Assembly (NCBI GenBank): GCA_014730295.1 | Contig: WJIN01000330.1 | Span: 1-35,767 of the forward strand | Reading direction: 5' to 3' | DNA length: 35,767 nt | Source: Promethearchaeota archaeon | GTDB lineage: Archaea; Asgardarchaeota; Lokiarchaeia; Sigynarchaeales; SOKP01 | Shown: piece after piece, positions 16,474-26,237 of the stretch | Layout of the letters: every line of letters starts with the position of its first letter | How positions within the stretch are numbered: the stretch's first letter is position 1 | Position numbers and translations under genes: made by a program | The notes under the pieces: generated by a model | Seen by the model: the letters and a program-made list of their open reading frames with translations, nothing else | The model's database searches: none | Told to the model about the DNA's origin: nothing

Positions 16474-17732
16474 ATGGCACAAAACAAAGATAAGCAGGTA
16501 GAATTAATGACTCCTTTAAAGAATTTAAAGTCATTGAATGCTGTATTGAATTCTGCTAATGCGGTATATTTCGGAGTGGAAGATCTAAATATGCGCTCTT
16601 TTTCGGATAATTTTCAGCTAAAAGATTTAGCTTATATAGTTCAGAAATGCCATGATAATAAACTTAAGGCTTATCTTACTTTAATACGATCGTTTATGAG
16701 AATGAATTTGTCCTAATAGAAAAAATATTAAACAGAGCCATAGAAGTAGAAATTGATGCGATTATAGTTCATGATATAGGGGTAATTGAATTAGTCAAAC
16801 AAAAAGGACTAGATTTTCATATTTCTACACAAGCAAATATTTCTAATTCTCATTCTGCGAGGTTTTATGAGCACCTTGGAGCCAAGCGGTTGATCCTTGC
16901 GCGAGAATTATCGCTTGACCAAATTAAAGAGATTAAATTAAAAGTACATAAAGTTGAAATAGAAACATTTGTACATGGGGCTCAATGTACCTCAATTTCT
17001 GGACGTTGCTATTTTTCAGCGGAAATTTGTGGCGCACAAGACTATTCAGCGAATCGGGGGAAATGTATTCAACCATGTCGAGGTAAATGGAGAGTGTATG
17101 ATGAAAATGAGAATGAATTCCTTTATGATGGAGTATATTTCATTAATACTAAGGATCTGTGTATGATCAAATATATTCCAGAGTTAATAGAAGCTAATAT
17201 TGATGCGTTCAAGATAGAAGGACGGATGCGGGATCCAATTTATATCGAGACCGTTTCCCAATGCTATCGAGAAGCCATCGACGCATATTATAATTCTTCA
17301 TTTTCAGAACAAAAAGTCGAGGGGTGGCTAAGCAAACTCAAACGGGTGTATAATCGGGGATTTTCCACCGGATTCTATTTCGGTATGCCCGATGGAAAAG
17401 AAATTGTAAGGAATAACCACGGAAATATCTCGGAATATAGGAAAATGCAGATTGGAAAGGTTTTAAATTACTTTCCAGAAAAGAAAGCTGCCAAATTATT
17501 ACTCCATAGAGGGAAATTGAAATTAGGTGATGAGATCTTCATTATAGGCAAAAATACAGATACTTACTTACATCAAAGGATTTCTTCAATTCAGATTAAA
17601 CAGAAAAAAAATCTAGTTGAGACTCCGCCCATATTAAAAGGTTCTCATTTGCGTGTTGGAATAACTGTTGAGAAAGAAGTTAAGAAAAATGACGGAGTAT
17701 ATATATTAACAAAAAAGGAAAAGAAGCATTAA
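16474..17732 (+). pseudogene. U32-family peptidase, disrupted by one frameshift
   Basis: The first 70 or so residues read MAQNKDKQVELMTPLKNL and continue to KLKAYLTL in one frame. The matching continuation (NTIVYENEFVLIEKIL) is in the next frame from about 16684. Restoring one A in TTTAATACG near 16681-16686 rejoins them into a protein of about 420 residues. The second half carries the U32 signature ETFVHGAQCTSISGRCYFS and the later cysteine set CGAQDYSANRGKCIQPCRG, as well as KIEGRMRDPIYIE. U32 proteins include collagenase-like peptidases and the tRNA-hydroxylation factors TrhP/RlhA. The lesion may be a real mutation or an assembly error. The next gene downstream is also broken, which favours decay. 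Confidence 0.8.
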
Positions 17733-17861
17733 TAATAGAATTTTTTAGTAATTTCCTTCCAATCCTCTTTTATTTTTGAAGATTTATTTATAAATTATTG
17801 ATGATATGAATAAGAATCAATTCCTACTCTTTAGATTCAAAAAAATGGAGGGAAATAAAGT

Positions 17862-18684
17862 TTGAATAATTTATTTAAAGATTCAATTAAAAAATTTTAG
17901 ATTTAGATGAAAAAGTAGCTATAATTACGGGAGGTGCTGTAGGGATAGGAGAAGCAATAGCGTATAGATTAGCAGAACTTAACGCTAAAGTTTTAATTAC
18001 TGATGTAGACGCCGAAAACGGAAAAAAAAACAGCTAAGAAAATTAAAGACAATGGAGGTATTGCCGAATTTAAAATGGTTGATGTGAGCGATTTAAATAT
18101 GGTGAGAGATTCCGTGGTTTATTGTGTTAATTAATTTAAGAAAGTGGATATTTTGGTTAATATGCGGGAATTTTTCCAATGAGACCTATTTGGGATATCG
18201 ATCAAGAGTTATGGGATAGGGTTATGGATATTAATTTAAAAGGAGCTTTTTTTATGCGAAAGAGGTTGCAAAAATTATGAAGAATAATCAAATCGGAGGG
18301 AAAATCATAAATATAGCTTCTATCGATGCATTTCATCCAACAAGGAGTCTTATTCATTATGATAGCTCCAATGGGGGGATGATAATGATGACTAAAGCAT
18401 TAGCTCTTGAACTGGCGCCTTTTAAAATTAATGTAAATGCAATAGCTCCAGGTGGAGTTTCTACGCCAAGCGCAGATGAAGTCCAGTCAATTGCAAAACA
18501 GCAGATGGAAAAGGCAGGAATAGAAGAGCAAGCGATTCAAGAGGTATTTACCACACGCATTCCATTTGGCAGAATGGGCGAGCCAGATGAGATACCAAGA
18601 GCAGTTATCTTTTTAGCCACAGATCTATGTAGTTATATAATAGGAGATACTATAATTGTAGACGGAGGATATTTGCTTTCATAA
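17862..18684 (+). pseudogene. Degraded short-chain dehydrogenase/reductase (SDR)
   Basis: Pieces of one SDR are spread over frames: KVAIITGGAVGIGEAIAYRLAE (cofactor loop), ITDVDAENGKK, VDILVN, then an intact C-terminal stretch from 18277 with IINIASIDAF, NVNAIAPGGVSTP and GDTIIVDGGY. Visible lesions are a missing A in the A-run near 17886, an extra A in the nine-A run near 18029, a TAA in frame near 18132, a missing A in AATATGCG near 18161, and a missing T in the seven-T run near 18250. The Tyr of the usual Y-x-x-x-K appears as YDSSNGG, so the catalytic lysine is also lost. GGAGG 12 nt before TTG 17862 marks the probable original start. It cannot make a full enzyme as written. Confidence 0.8.
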
Positions 18685-18702
18685 TTTGGATTCAATCGAA
18701 TA

Positions 18703-19500
18703 TTATCTCCCCATAAACTTACCTGCTACTTTTCCGACAAATTTACGGGGTAATAATCTTGCGAGAGCAGTCATAAATTTATAATGCCATCCTGGTACTG
18801 AAACATCATCACCTCTCATTGTTGCTTTGTAAGCTTTTTTAGCTACTTTTTCAGCATTCATAAGGATTAACCGTGTGATAAAATTACCCGATTCCGACAT
18901 ACTTTCAGTTAATTCTGTTCTTACAAACCCAGGACATAAGGTTGTCACGGACACACCCGTCCCTTCAAGTTCAATGTTAAGAGACTCTGAAAAATTAAGA
19001 ATATATGCTTTCGTTCCAGCGTAAACGGACGTCGTTGGAGTAGGAACAATTCCAGAGATCGACGAAACATTGAGAATCCGTCCGAATTTTCTCTTAATCA
19101 TTTGAGGGAGTAGTAATTTCGTTAATCGGGTGGTTGTTATTATGTGAAGGTTAATCATGTCAAGTTCTTTTTTCCATCTTGTTTTATGATCAAATTGTCC
19201 AAATTCATTGAAACCCGCATTATTGACTAAGACATCCACTCTTAGAGAATTCTTTTCCAAAATTGCAACTACATCATCTGCCGCCTGAATTGATGCCAGG
19301 TCTTTAGAGATGATGTATGTATCTGTTCCATAACTTTTTTTGAGATTAGATTCCAATTTATTTAAAAGCCGTTCGCGTCTCGCGATAATTACTAAATCAA
19401 ACCCTTTTTTCGCAAATATTTTAGCCAATTCTCTTCCGATTCCACTTGAAGCGCCTGTGATTAAAGCTCTAGGCGTTATTATTGATTCTTTTAAGGTCAT
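18703..19500 (-). CDS. Short-chain dehydrogenase/reductase, intact
   Basis: 265 residues from ATG 19500. TGASSGIGREL is the NAD(P)-binding loop, and ARRER after strand 2 suggests NADP preference. VNNAGF is present, the catalytic Ser is in NVSSISG, and Tyr/Lys in YAGTKAY. This is the 'classical' DltE/YqjQ-like SDR type, often acting on acyl or sterol-like carbonyls. The frame stays open further upstream, but those 38 residues are basic and unlike the family, so ATG 19500 is preferred. It faces the broken SDR tail to tail, and the two are not close copies. Confidence 0.88.
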   Translation of the reverse strand: MTLKESIITPRALITGASSGIGRELAKIFAKKGFDLVIIARRERLLNKLESNLKKSYGTDTYIISKDLASIQAADDVVAILEKNSLRVDVLVNNAGFNEFGQFDHKTRWKKELDMINLHIITTTRLTKLLLPQMIKRKFGRILNVSSISGIVPTPTTSVYAGTKAYILNFSESLNIELEGTGVSVTTLCPGFVRTELTESMSESGNFITRLILMNAEKVAKKAYKATMRGDDVSVPGWHYKFMTALARLLPRKFVGKVAGKFMGR

Positions 19501-19580
19501 AATAAATTTTTTTCTATTTTTGTATTGATTTCGGTTAAGAAGTTTAATTTTTATAGAAATATCACAAAAATATGGTAATT

Positions 19581-19910
19581 TTAAGATTCTAATTTCAAAC
19601 CCGCATGTTGCCAACCCCGTTTCCCCGCTTTAAAATCATATACATTTTTATATCCCATTTTAATCAATTTCCTCGCAGAATTGGTACTCGAATGACATGA
19701 ATAGCTCGCACAATACACTACTATCGGAAAGTTTTTATCAAACTTTTTAGGTACATCCGTTTCAATTCTCTCTTCGGGAATATTTATTGCGCCCGGAATG
19801 TGCTCTTTTTCGTATTGATCTTCGCTAAGCACTTCTATTAACACAAAATCCTTATCATTTTCTCTAAATTCAATTAGAGTCTCAATCGGAATTATTTTTA
19901 AATCAGCCAT
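19581..19910 (-). CDS. Rhodanese-like sulfurtransferase
   Basis: 109 residues, a single rhodanese domain. VLSEDQYEKEHIPGAINIPEE is the conserved DxRxxxE-x-x-x-G-H-I-P-G-A equivalent. VVYCASYSC gives the active-site Cys67 in a six-residue loop, and KAGKRGWQHAG is the usual C-terminal tail. Single-domain rhodaneses carry persulfide sulfur for thiolation or detoxification. GAGG 7 nt before the ATG supports the start. Upstream of the SDR with an 80-bp gap on the same strand. Confidence 0.88.
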   Translation of the reverse strand: MADLKIIPIETLIEFRENDKDFVLIEVLSEDQYEKEHIPGAINIPEERIETDVPKKFDKNFPIVVYCASYSCHSSTNSARKLIKMGYKNVYDFKAGKRGWQHAGLKLES

Positions 19911-20055
19911 AATTTACCTCTACATTTTTTAATTCAAATAATAAGATCGCTTATATAATACTAATCTGTATAAGTTAGAAATTGAATCTCAAATTGGATT
20001 ATTTTTGTTAGCTTCTTTGTTATAAAATTATTAAAAAAATAAGCAAGAAGTATTA

Positions 20056-20949
20056 CTAAAAATTCTTATACTCGAAATTCGAGAAGAGTTCCTTAATCTT
20101 CCCCTTCTCCTCCTTTTCCAACCAGGTAGAACGAGTATATTCCCTTCTTTTTCCCAATTTGGAAATTTTTGGAAGCCATAAAGGATTATAGGGTAATAAT
20201 TCAATTTTTTTTATTCCCTTTTTTTGGAGATAATCCTTCCAATTTTTTAAATTCTGTTCCGTGGCGGTGATCTCCGGTATTAGCGGGATCCGTGGCAATA
20301 ACTCAATATCCTCTTTTTTTAATAGTCTTTCAAAATTCTCTAGAATCGTAGTGTTTTCCCTCCCGCAATATTTCTTATGATCTTCTGAGTCAAAGATCTT
20401 TAAATCGAAATATATCAGGTCTAAATATGGTAATACTAAATCGGAAAATTGTTCATAAGGAAAATGTCCGCATGTTTCCAAGCAAACATGGATATCATGA
20501 TTTTTTACTTCCTTTAAAAATTCATTTAAGAAATTCATTTGCATTGTGGCTTCACCCCCAGACAGCGTGATTCCGCCACCTGAGTTTTTGTAGAATAGCT
20601 TGTCTTTTAATATCTCTTCCAGCAGCTCTTCAACCCCATATTTAAATGCGGTAAATTTTAAGGCGCTTGTATCACATACTTGAATACATTTTCCGCAATA
20701 ATCACAGTTTTCAATTTGAATAGGATATCCTTGAGAAAAATCGATTGCTTCATTAGGACATTTCTCTTGACACTTTAAGCAGTTTACACAAGATTCAATT
20801 TCATAAGTGATCTCTTGTGTCATGGTTTTTGTCTCTGGATTTTGGCACCATACGCATGATAAGGGACACCCTTTAAAAAAGATTAATGTACGAATTCCTG
20901 GACCATCATCAAGAGCATTACGCTTTATATTTGTTAAGATCGCTTTCAT
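20056..20949 (-). CDS. Glycyl-radical enzyme activating protein (radical SAM)
   Basis: 297 residues. The radical SAM cluster motif is GCPLSCVWCQNP (Cys28, Cys32, Cys35), preceded by DDGPGIRT, typical of PflA-like activases. Two ferredoxin-type 4Fe-4S motifs follow: CVNCLKCQEKCP (about 54-65) and CDYCGKCIQVC (about 83-93). These are found in activases of eliminase/decarboxylase-type enzymes but not in PflA itself. SGGEATMQ is the SAM-binding GGE motif. It lies 48 bp downstream of the glycyl-radical enzyme and most likely installs the glycyl radical on it. Confidence 0.92.
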   Translation of the reverse strand: MKAILTNIKRNALDDGPGIRTLIFFKGCPLSCVWCQNPETKTMTQEITYEIESCVNCLKCQEKCPNEAIDFSQGYPIQIENCDYCGKCIQVCDTSALKFTAFKYGVEELLEEILKDKLFYKNSGGGITLSGGEATMQMNFLNEFLKEVKNHDIHVCLETCGHFPYEQFSDLVLPYLDLIYFDLKIFDSEDHKKYCGRENTTILENFERLLKKEDIELLPRIPLIPEITATEQNLKNWKDYLQKKGIKKIELLPYNPLWLPKISKLGKRREYTRSTWLEKEEKGKIKELFSNFEYKNF

Positions 20950-20997
20950 AAATGCATATAAAAAAGAAAATAATCATAAATAAATTAATATTAAAAA

Positions 20998-23973
20998 TTA
21001 ATGTGTTTTAAATTCTGTCCGCTCTATGATTTCCATTTGGAGATCTTTATTCAAGTCAACAAAATAGGCATTATACCCCGAGATTCTGACCATTAACCAT
21101 CCATAATTCTCAGGATTTTTCATTGCATCCCTAAGAGTATCGGTCGATACTACGTTGAACTGGATTTGCATTCCCCCTAAATCAAAATAACTCTGCGTAT
21201 AGCCATAAAATTGATCAATGGTCTCTTCGTGTGTATCATGGGCACCCGGCACTAATTTAATGTTAAATGCGAGATTGTTTGGCATCTTCACGGTGTCTAA
21301 TGCAGCTACAGATCGTATGTTTTCGATTAATACATCTTTATCACTGGGCACGGGAGTTAAGCCAGGAGTAAATGGTTTATTTGCTTTCCTCCCATTAGGT
21401 AGAGCTCCCGAGAGAGTCCCGAACGCTACATGATTAGACATACTCCAAAAGCCCACCAAATATCTGCCTCCTCGATAATTCTCAAATGAATAAAAATCAT
21501 CATACACATAATCAATGATATCTTGTCCTATCGAAATTGTCTCGCTATCATCCATACCGAATTTTGGAATTGAGTCGATTCGCTTAAGAAGCAGTTCACC
21601 TTCTGGAGTGGAAAAGTTATTTGCAACATGTTGATTTAATTCTTTAAATGAGATTTCCTTCGTATCATATGCCAGAGTTTTTACGACCTTTAACGTATCA
21701 ATAATATCTGCTAATCCAATCATCGCAACTCCAGAGGTATTATAAATAGCTCCTCCATCCACGAGATCCTTTCCTTTATCCAATGGTCCTTCATATAAGG
21801 AGCTTAATAGTGGAGAAGGATGAAGAAGTTGGTGTGTTGTTCCGAGATAATTATTAATCTCCACACTTTTTTCTATTATGAAATGAAGTTGTTTTTGAAA
21901 GGCATCTATAAAGGCATCGAAGGTCTTAAAATCAGAAACATCTCCCGTTTGAGGGCCAAATACTTGTGTATCGCTCACGATGGGATGAATCCCATTATTC
22001 AATGTCATCTCCATAGCTGCCACCATGTTATACATCATACTATTTGTATGTCCAAAATGTTTCCCGCAGATGGTGGGCTCAACGCAACCAGTCGCCGCCC
22101 ATGTCCTCGCGTCCTCTAATTTTATCCCTATCTTGGTTAGAGCTTCTATCATTTTGAGATCATTATGAATCGACGGAGTGGCGTGAGTGTTGATGTTGAC
22201 TTCTAAAAGACGATCTAAATATTCCTTTGAATTTACGCCTGGACAATATCGTGCGTTCATATTCGGATCTCTCAGCTGGAGCATCTCAGTCACTTTTAGG
22301 ATTATAAATGTCATATCGCATACTGCTGTATGACCGTCTTTATCGACTCCTCCAATGGTAAGGGCAAAGTCTTGACTACTACCTCCGAATAAGTGATTAC
22401 CTACATCTGGAACTAAAGGTGCTTGATCGGAGACTCTCATAAAGAAATTACCCATTAATTCTATTGCTCGCCGTATATACTCGTCTTTCTCTTCTTGAGA
22501 CGTTATCTTTTTCATATCCGCTTCGAAATACGGTTGCAGCCAGTGGTCTAAGCGTCCTAAAGATAATCCCATATGAGGATTTTCTTGGGTAAGAGCAATC
22601 CACATAATCCAGATAGAAGTAATAGCCTCTTCCAGCGTTTCTGGAGGTTCGGCTGGCACCCGAGAAAGAACTGAAGACATGCCCAAAAGATCCTCTTTTC
22701 TCTGTTTCATTATTTCAGAGGTATTCTCAGTAATTTCTTGAGCTTTCTGTCTTGCATGTTCTCCAAGATTTTTTGAATAATTATGTACTCCTTCCAAGAC
22801 TAATTGAATACCTTTATAAAAATCCTTCTTTTTTTCCCCAGAGGTAGATGCCTCTTTTTCCTCGATTTCTTGAAGTAATCCATTTACACCCTTTTGTAAA
22901 AATGCGGGAAAACCCGGAATCGTATGTGAGATTGCTTGTGTTTTCCACATAAAATAAAATACGAAATGTTCATCCATACGATGGGAAAGCGCATTATTAT
23001 CAAGAACTCTGGTATATTCTCTGATGTTTCTGTCCATCCAATAAGGAAATACTTCATAATTGAGAATATCAATTGCTTGTTGGTCAATTACGTGTGGATT
23101 CAGCTCTCGGGCGTCGATTGAATATAATTCGGGCCAAAAAATAATTGCCCCAAATTCGGGATAAATCATTGTGCCTAAGGTCTTAGTGGTTGAGGTTCCA
23201 GGAAGAATTGACCAGTCTTGGATCATAGGTGTTTTCTCTGATAAAATATAATTAACTATTTTACCCATTTTTAACCCCGGATGTTCATGATTTCCATCTT
23301 CTGGAGTATAGCCGATTTCTTTGCAAATATCGGTTACGAGTTTCGCACGCTCAACACATACTTCTAAATCTGACATCGAACGAATGTATTTTAAATATTC
23401 GAGCTGTTTGAAATCGCTCAGAGTATATTCGCTCAAATAGGGATCGTCTAAATATTTAACCCGATCAATCTTATATCCTAAAGATTTATTTTTCATATGT
23501 TCTGTGCCATTTTTCCAATTGGAAAATTCTTCAAAGTCCATAATGTCCTTCTTTTCCCGCTCTTGTTGTCGTTGATCAAACCCATCTTTATGTCTGAGAA
23601 GAATATAACAGAGCAGAAAGAAAAATTTCGCCATATCACTTAAATTACCGATGGTGTGAATCTCGTTTTTTAGCATCATATTAATGACTTCTTCGGGCTT
23701 ACTACGGGGTAGTTTTTTAAAGTCCTTCACTTTCTTATATTTGATCGTTACAGAGGGATTTTCTATCACATCTTCAATTATTTCCATATTACCCTCGTGA
23801 AAGATGATTGAAACGCTTTCCTCCTCATCCTCTTCAGTCGTAAAAAGGATTCGAGAATTAAACACGTGCCCGGTCTCCTCGTTATAAATCTCTTTTGTGT
23901 AGTTGGGATCCTCATCAAGAGTTTTTTTCATTAATCTGAATACGTTCGCAATTTTCTGTTTTACTCTTGCCAT
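20998..23973 (-). CDS. Glycyl-radical enzyme with SCP2-like N-terminal extension
   Basis: 991 residues, about 150 longer than most glycyl-radical enzymes (about 790-850). The active-site cysteine is Cys630 in AATGCVEPT. The GCVEP form with Glu632 is shared by glycerol/diol dehydratase, choline lyase and related types rather than PFL, which has two adjacent cysteines. The radical site is Gly966 in VRISGYNAYF near the C-terminus. Residues about 40-125 look like an SCP2 sterol-carrier fold: VSIIFHEGNMEI, ENPSVTIKY, then PEEVINMMLKNEIHTIGNL. This domain may bring a hydrophobic or acyl substrate. The exact reaction is not known. Its activase is directly downstream, so they form a two-gene operon. 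Confidence 0.88.
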   Translation of the reverse strand: MARVKQKIANVFRLMKKTLDEDPNYTKEIYNEETGHVFNSRILFTTEEDEEESVSIIFHEGNMEIIEDVIENPSVTIKYKKVKDFKKLPRSKPEEVINMMLKNEIHTIGNLSDMAKFFFLLCYILLRHKDGFDQRQQEREKKDIMDFEEFSNWKNGTEHMKNKSLGYKIDRVKYLDDPYLSEYTLSDFKQLEYLKYIRSMSDLEVCVERAKLVTDICKEIGYTPEDGNHEHPGLKMGKIVNYILSEKTPMIQDWSILPGTSTTKTLGTMIYPEFGAIIFWPELYSIDARELNPHVIDQQAIDILNYEVFPYWMDRNIREYTRVLDNNALSHRMDEHFVFYFMWKTQAISHTIPGFPAFLQKGVNGLLQEIEEKEASTSGEKKKDFYKGIQLVLEGVHNYSKNLGEHARQKAQEITENTSEIMKQRKEDLLGMSSVLSRVPAEPPETLEEAITSIWIMWIALTQENPHMGLSLGRLDHWLQPYFEADMKKITSQEEKDEYIRRAIELMGNFFMRVSDQAPLVPDVGNHLFGGSSQDFALTIGGVDKDGHTAVCDMTFIILKVTEMLQLRDPNMNARYCPGVNSKEYLDRLLEVNINTHATPSIHNDLKMIEALTKIGIKLEDARTWAATGCVEPTICGKHFGHTNSMMYNMVAAMEMTLNNGIHPIVSDTQVFGPQTGDVSDFKTFDAFIDAFQKQLHFIIEKSVEINNYLGTTHQLLHPSPLLSSLYEGPLDKGKDLVDGGAIYNTSGVAMIGLADIIDTLKVVKTLAYDTKEISFKELNQHVANNFSTPEGELLLKRIDSIPKFGMDDSETISIGQDIIDYVYDDFYSFENYRGGRYLVGFWSMSNHVAFGTLSGALPNGRKANKPFTPGLTPVPSDKDVLIENIRSVAALDTVKMPNNLAFNIKLVPGAHDTHEETIDQFYGYTQSYFDLGGMQIQFNVVSTDTLRDAMKNPENYGWLMVRISGYNAYFVDLNKDLQMEIIERTEFKTH

Positions 23974-24214
23974 TTTAATACATCAATATTTATTTTTCTC
24001 TATACATAATCTCTTCCAAACGTTTAAATAATTTATTAATTACTCAAATAAGAGATCTATTAAAAAGAACACAAAATTTTGCAATATATCAAATAGTTGG
24101 AATATCCGAACATACCAGAAAACTCTGAAAGAAATTCAAAACTCTAATCTATACTTTCATTATAGATAGAGAGGAAATTAAAAAAGGAAAAAAATCAAAA
24201 AAAAATCAAAAATC

Positions 24215-25099
24215 TCACCTTATTTCAGCTTTAGGGAATTGATTTGTTTTACTAATTTTGATTCCATTCTCGATTGCAATGTTCCGTACCACGTTCAATC
24301 TTTTATTGATTACCAATTCAAACAGAAACATAGCGGGAATCGAAAAGAACATAATTAAGAACGGAATCAATGGAAGAATTATTAATGGGGGAAGAGCATC
24401 CCAAAAGGTTGGATATGCTGTAACAGTGCGGAATATAAAGAGAACAAATGTAATTATTGCCCCAATTCCTACATATCCTTTCAAAATACTATAATACCAT
24501 CCTCCAACGTTTTTTACTTCCTCAGAACGCCTCTTATTCTTTACTTTCTCACGAGTAGAGAATACTATTCCCGATTCCAATAATACTAATATCGGTATGA
24601 AAAGCATAAATGAAATTATTGAGGTGAGTGGAAGAAGTACCACAAATCCAACTAAATAACTATATTCAATAGGAGCACCTCCGCTAGTAAAATCCTCAGA
24701 AAGAACCATATTTATAATTGTTTCATTTTCCGCTAGTATAAGTGAAAGGCTCACGGCCAATATCGCAGGAAGTAGAGAATAAAACCGTCTTGGAAGGTCA
24801 GGAGGATAATTTACCTCTTGAAGTTCATAGCTCAGTTTTTTTCCAATTATTTTTATATGAAGTCTCAATAGCAACGGTGATAGAAAAACACCAATAAATA
24901 CCCCTATCATTGAGGTTATGATCAATGAGTAAAAAATAATCGGAATTTGTTGCATCATATTTACTCCAGGCAAGAAATCTACTACACGATTTCCAACATC
25001 ACTTCCAGTAAATAGAATATTTACCAATATAAAAATTATGGATGTACCACCCATTATGGTTAAAAATATAAACAGCTTTACTCGGTTTCTTTTGTTCAT
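24215..25099 (-). CDS. Six-TM membrane protein of unknown function
   Basis: 294 residues with about six hydrophobic spans, near 8-30, 50-76, 108-126, 148-176, 207-230 and 236-264, and a short basic C-terminal tail (IKISKTNQFPKAEIR). No transporter or enzyme signature is recognised. SLIITSMIGVFIGVFLSPLLLRLH could be a re-entrant or gating helix, but that is speculative. The start MNKRNRVKLF has a positive N-terminus. Separate from its neighbours (241 bp and 319 bp gaps). Confidence 0.65.
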   Translation of the reverse strand: MNKRNRVKLFIFLTIMGGTSIIFILVNILFTGSDVGNRVVDFLPGVNMMQQIPIIFYSLIITSMIGVFIGVFLSPLLLRLHIKIIGKKLSYELQEVNYPPDLPRRFYSLLPAILAVSLSLILAENETIINMVLSEDFTSGGAPIEYSYLVGFVVLLPLTSIISFMLFIPILVLLESGIVFSTREKVKNKRRSEEVKNVGGWYYSILKGYVGIGAIITFVLFIFRTVTAYPTFWDALPPLIILPLIPFLIMFFSIPAMFLFELVINKRLNVVRNIAIENGIKISKTNQFPKAEIR

Positions 25100-25182
25100 T
25101 TAAAACTTCCATCCTTCTAAAAAATAGTAAATAATAGGTGACTCTAAGAGGAAGAAGTATTTAAAGTTGCTGGTATGACAAT

Positions 25183-25210
25183 CCCTCCCCGGTTGAATCC
25201 GGTCGGGGGG
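25183..25210. other. Strong GC-rich hairpin in AT-rich spacer
   Basis: CCCTCC (25183-25188) and CCGG (25189-25192) pair with CCGG (25199-25202) and GGGGGG (25205-25210) around a TTGAAT loop, with a two-base TC bulge and one G-U pair on the plus strand. Ten base pairs this GC-rich are exceptional here. The spacer of 25100-25418 has no gene. The hairpin could be a terminator or structured RNA on either strand, a protein-binding site, or a SECIS-like fold. No function is shown. Confidence 0.5.
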
Positions 25211-25342
25211 CATTTATGTTTGAACAATAGGTTCAATTAAAATTGATCCCGAAATCAATAGATACAAAACTCCGTTTAAGAAACTAAAGAATTATTATAA
25301 TTAGAAAATAACAATAAAAAATAGTGTAAGAATGACAGAAAT

Positions 25343-25384
25343 ATAAAAAAAAATGAGAATTATTAGTTTGTTTCATAAACTAAT
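25343..25384 (-). terminator. Probable terminator after the LRR gene pair
   Basis: On the minus strand ATTAGTTT (25384-25377) pairs with AAACTAAT (25369-25362) around a 7-nt loop. A run of T follows at 25353-25345. It lies 35 bp after the LRR stop at 25419. The stem is AT-only, so strength is uncertain. Confidence 0.4.
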
Positions 25385-25418
25385 TATACAGCGTCCCTTC
25401 ATCTAAAATTCCAATTTT

Positions 25419-26213
25419 TCAATAATTTACAATTAATCCTTTTTCCCTAAGTTTCATTAAAATATTTACAGATTCAGAGTCTAATGGATTTCTTCTAAGA
25501 TCAATAAATTTAAGGTTTTCTAATTCCAATAAAGAACTCGGGATATGGATAATACCATTATTCCATAGGGTCAATCTCCAAAGAGATTTAAACTTTTTAA
25601 TCGATTCGGGTATATCGGTTAATTCTATATATAAAACCGTTAGTGTGGTTAAATCTTCTAATTCCCATATCTTTTCAGGATTCTCAAACGAAACATTTTT
25701 TCTCTTTGAAGGTCTATTGCGATTTTCAATTTGTAAGATATCCAAATCGGGAAAGGTGGCAAAATGGTGCGGAATTTTCGCATTCCCAAACAACAATAAT
25801 TTTAACCATCCTAGGTTTTCCATATTCAGTTGAAAACTGGGCAATCTATTTTTAGTATCAAAAATGTGCAAATACAGCGTTTTTAAATGGGATAACTTTT
25901 CCATAGATTTGGGTAATGAAGGAAAATATTCATCCAATTCTGCTTCTAACTGGGAAATATGTGCGTTATGAATGCTGAAGTAGTAAAATTCTTTCTCATA
26001 TTGACGCCTAACTTCGTCATCATCAAAATCATTTACCAACTTAAGTGGTAAAGAAAACCTTTTTGAAATATCTAAAACCATATCCGCTTCTTCTTCCCTT
26101 ACACCATGTTTTAATAAAGTTTCTTTTCTAATTTTTCTCAAATATCTCTCACTTCGCTTATATTCGGGTATTTTAGGTTGTGGATATAGTTTAATACTAA
26201 GTGAAAATGTCAA
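25419..26213 (-). CDS. Leucine-rich-repeat protein, divergent
   Basis: 264 residues. The first 80 residues are charged and helical (ERYLRKIRKETLLKHGVREEE), followed by about six irregular LRRs (LSHLKTLYLHIFDTKNRLP, ENLKFIDLRRNPLD). These adopt the solenoid typical of protein-protein interaction modules. The start is TTG at 26213; the nearby ATG is out of frame. It begins 24 bp after the stop of the next LRR gene, so the two are probably one operon. Binding partner unknown. LRR proteins are abundant in Asgard archaea. Confidence 0.75.
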   Translation of the reverse strand: MTFSLSIKLYPQPKIPEYKRSERYLRKIRKETLLKHGVREEEADMVLDISKRFSLPLKLVNDFDDDEVRRQYEKEFYYFSIHNAHISQLEAELDEYFPSLPKSMEKLSHLKTLYLHIFDTKNRLPSFQLNMENLGWLKLLLFGNAKIPHHFATFPDLDILQIENRNRPSKRKNVSFENPEKIWELEDLTTLTVLYIELTDIPESIKKFKSLWRLTLWNNGIIHIPSSLLELENLKFIDLRRNPLDSESVNILMKLREKGLIVNY

Positions 26214-26237
26214 ACATATCAGATTTAAATAGGGGAT

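Noticed and set aside
19501..19614. 38-residue N-terminal extension of the intact SDR
   Set aside because: Runs into the rhodanese 3' end, unlike the SDR family, and ATG 19500 is the natural start.
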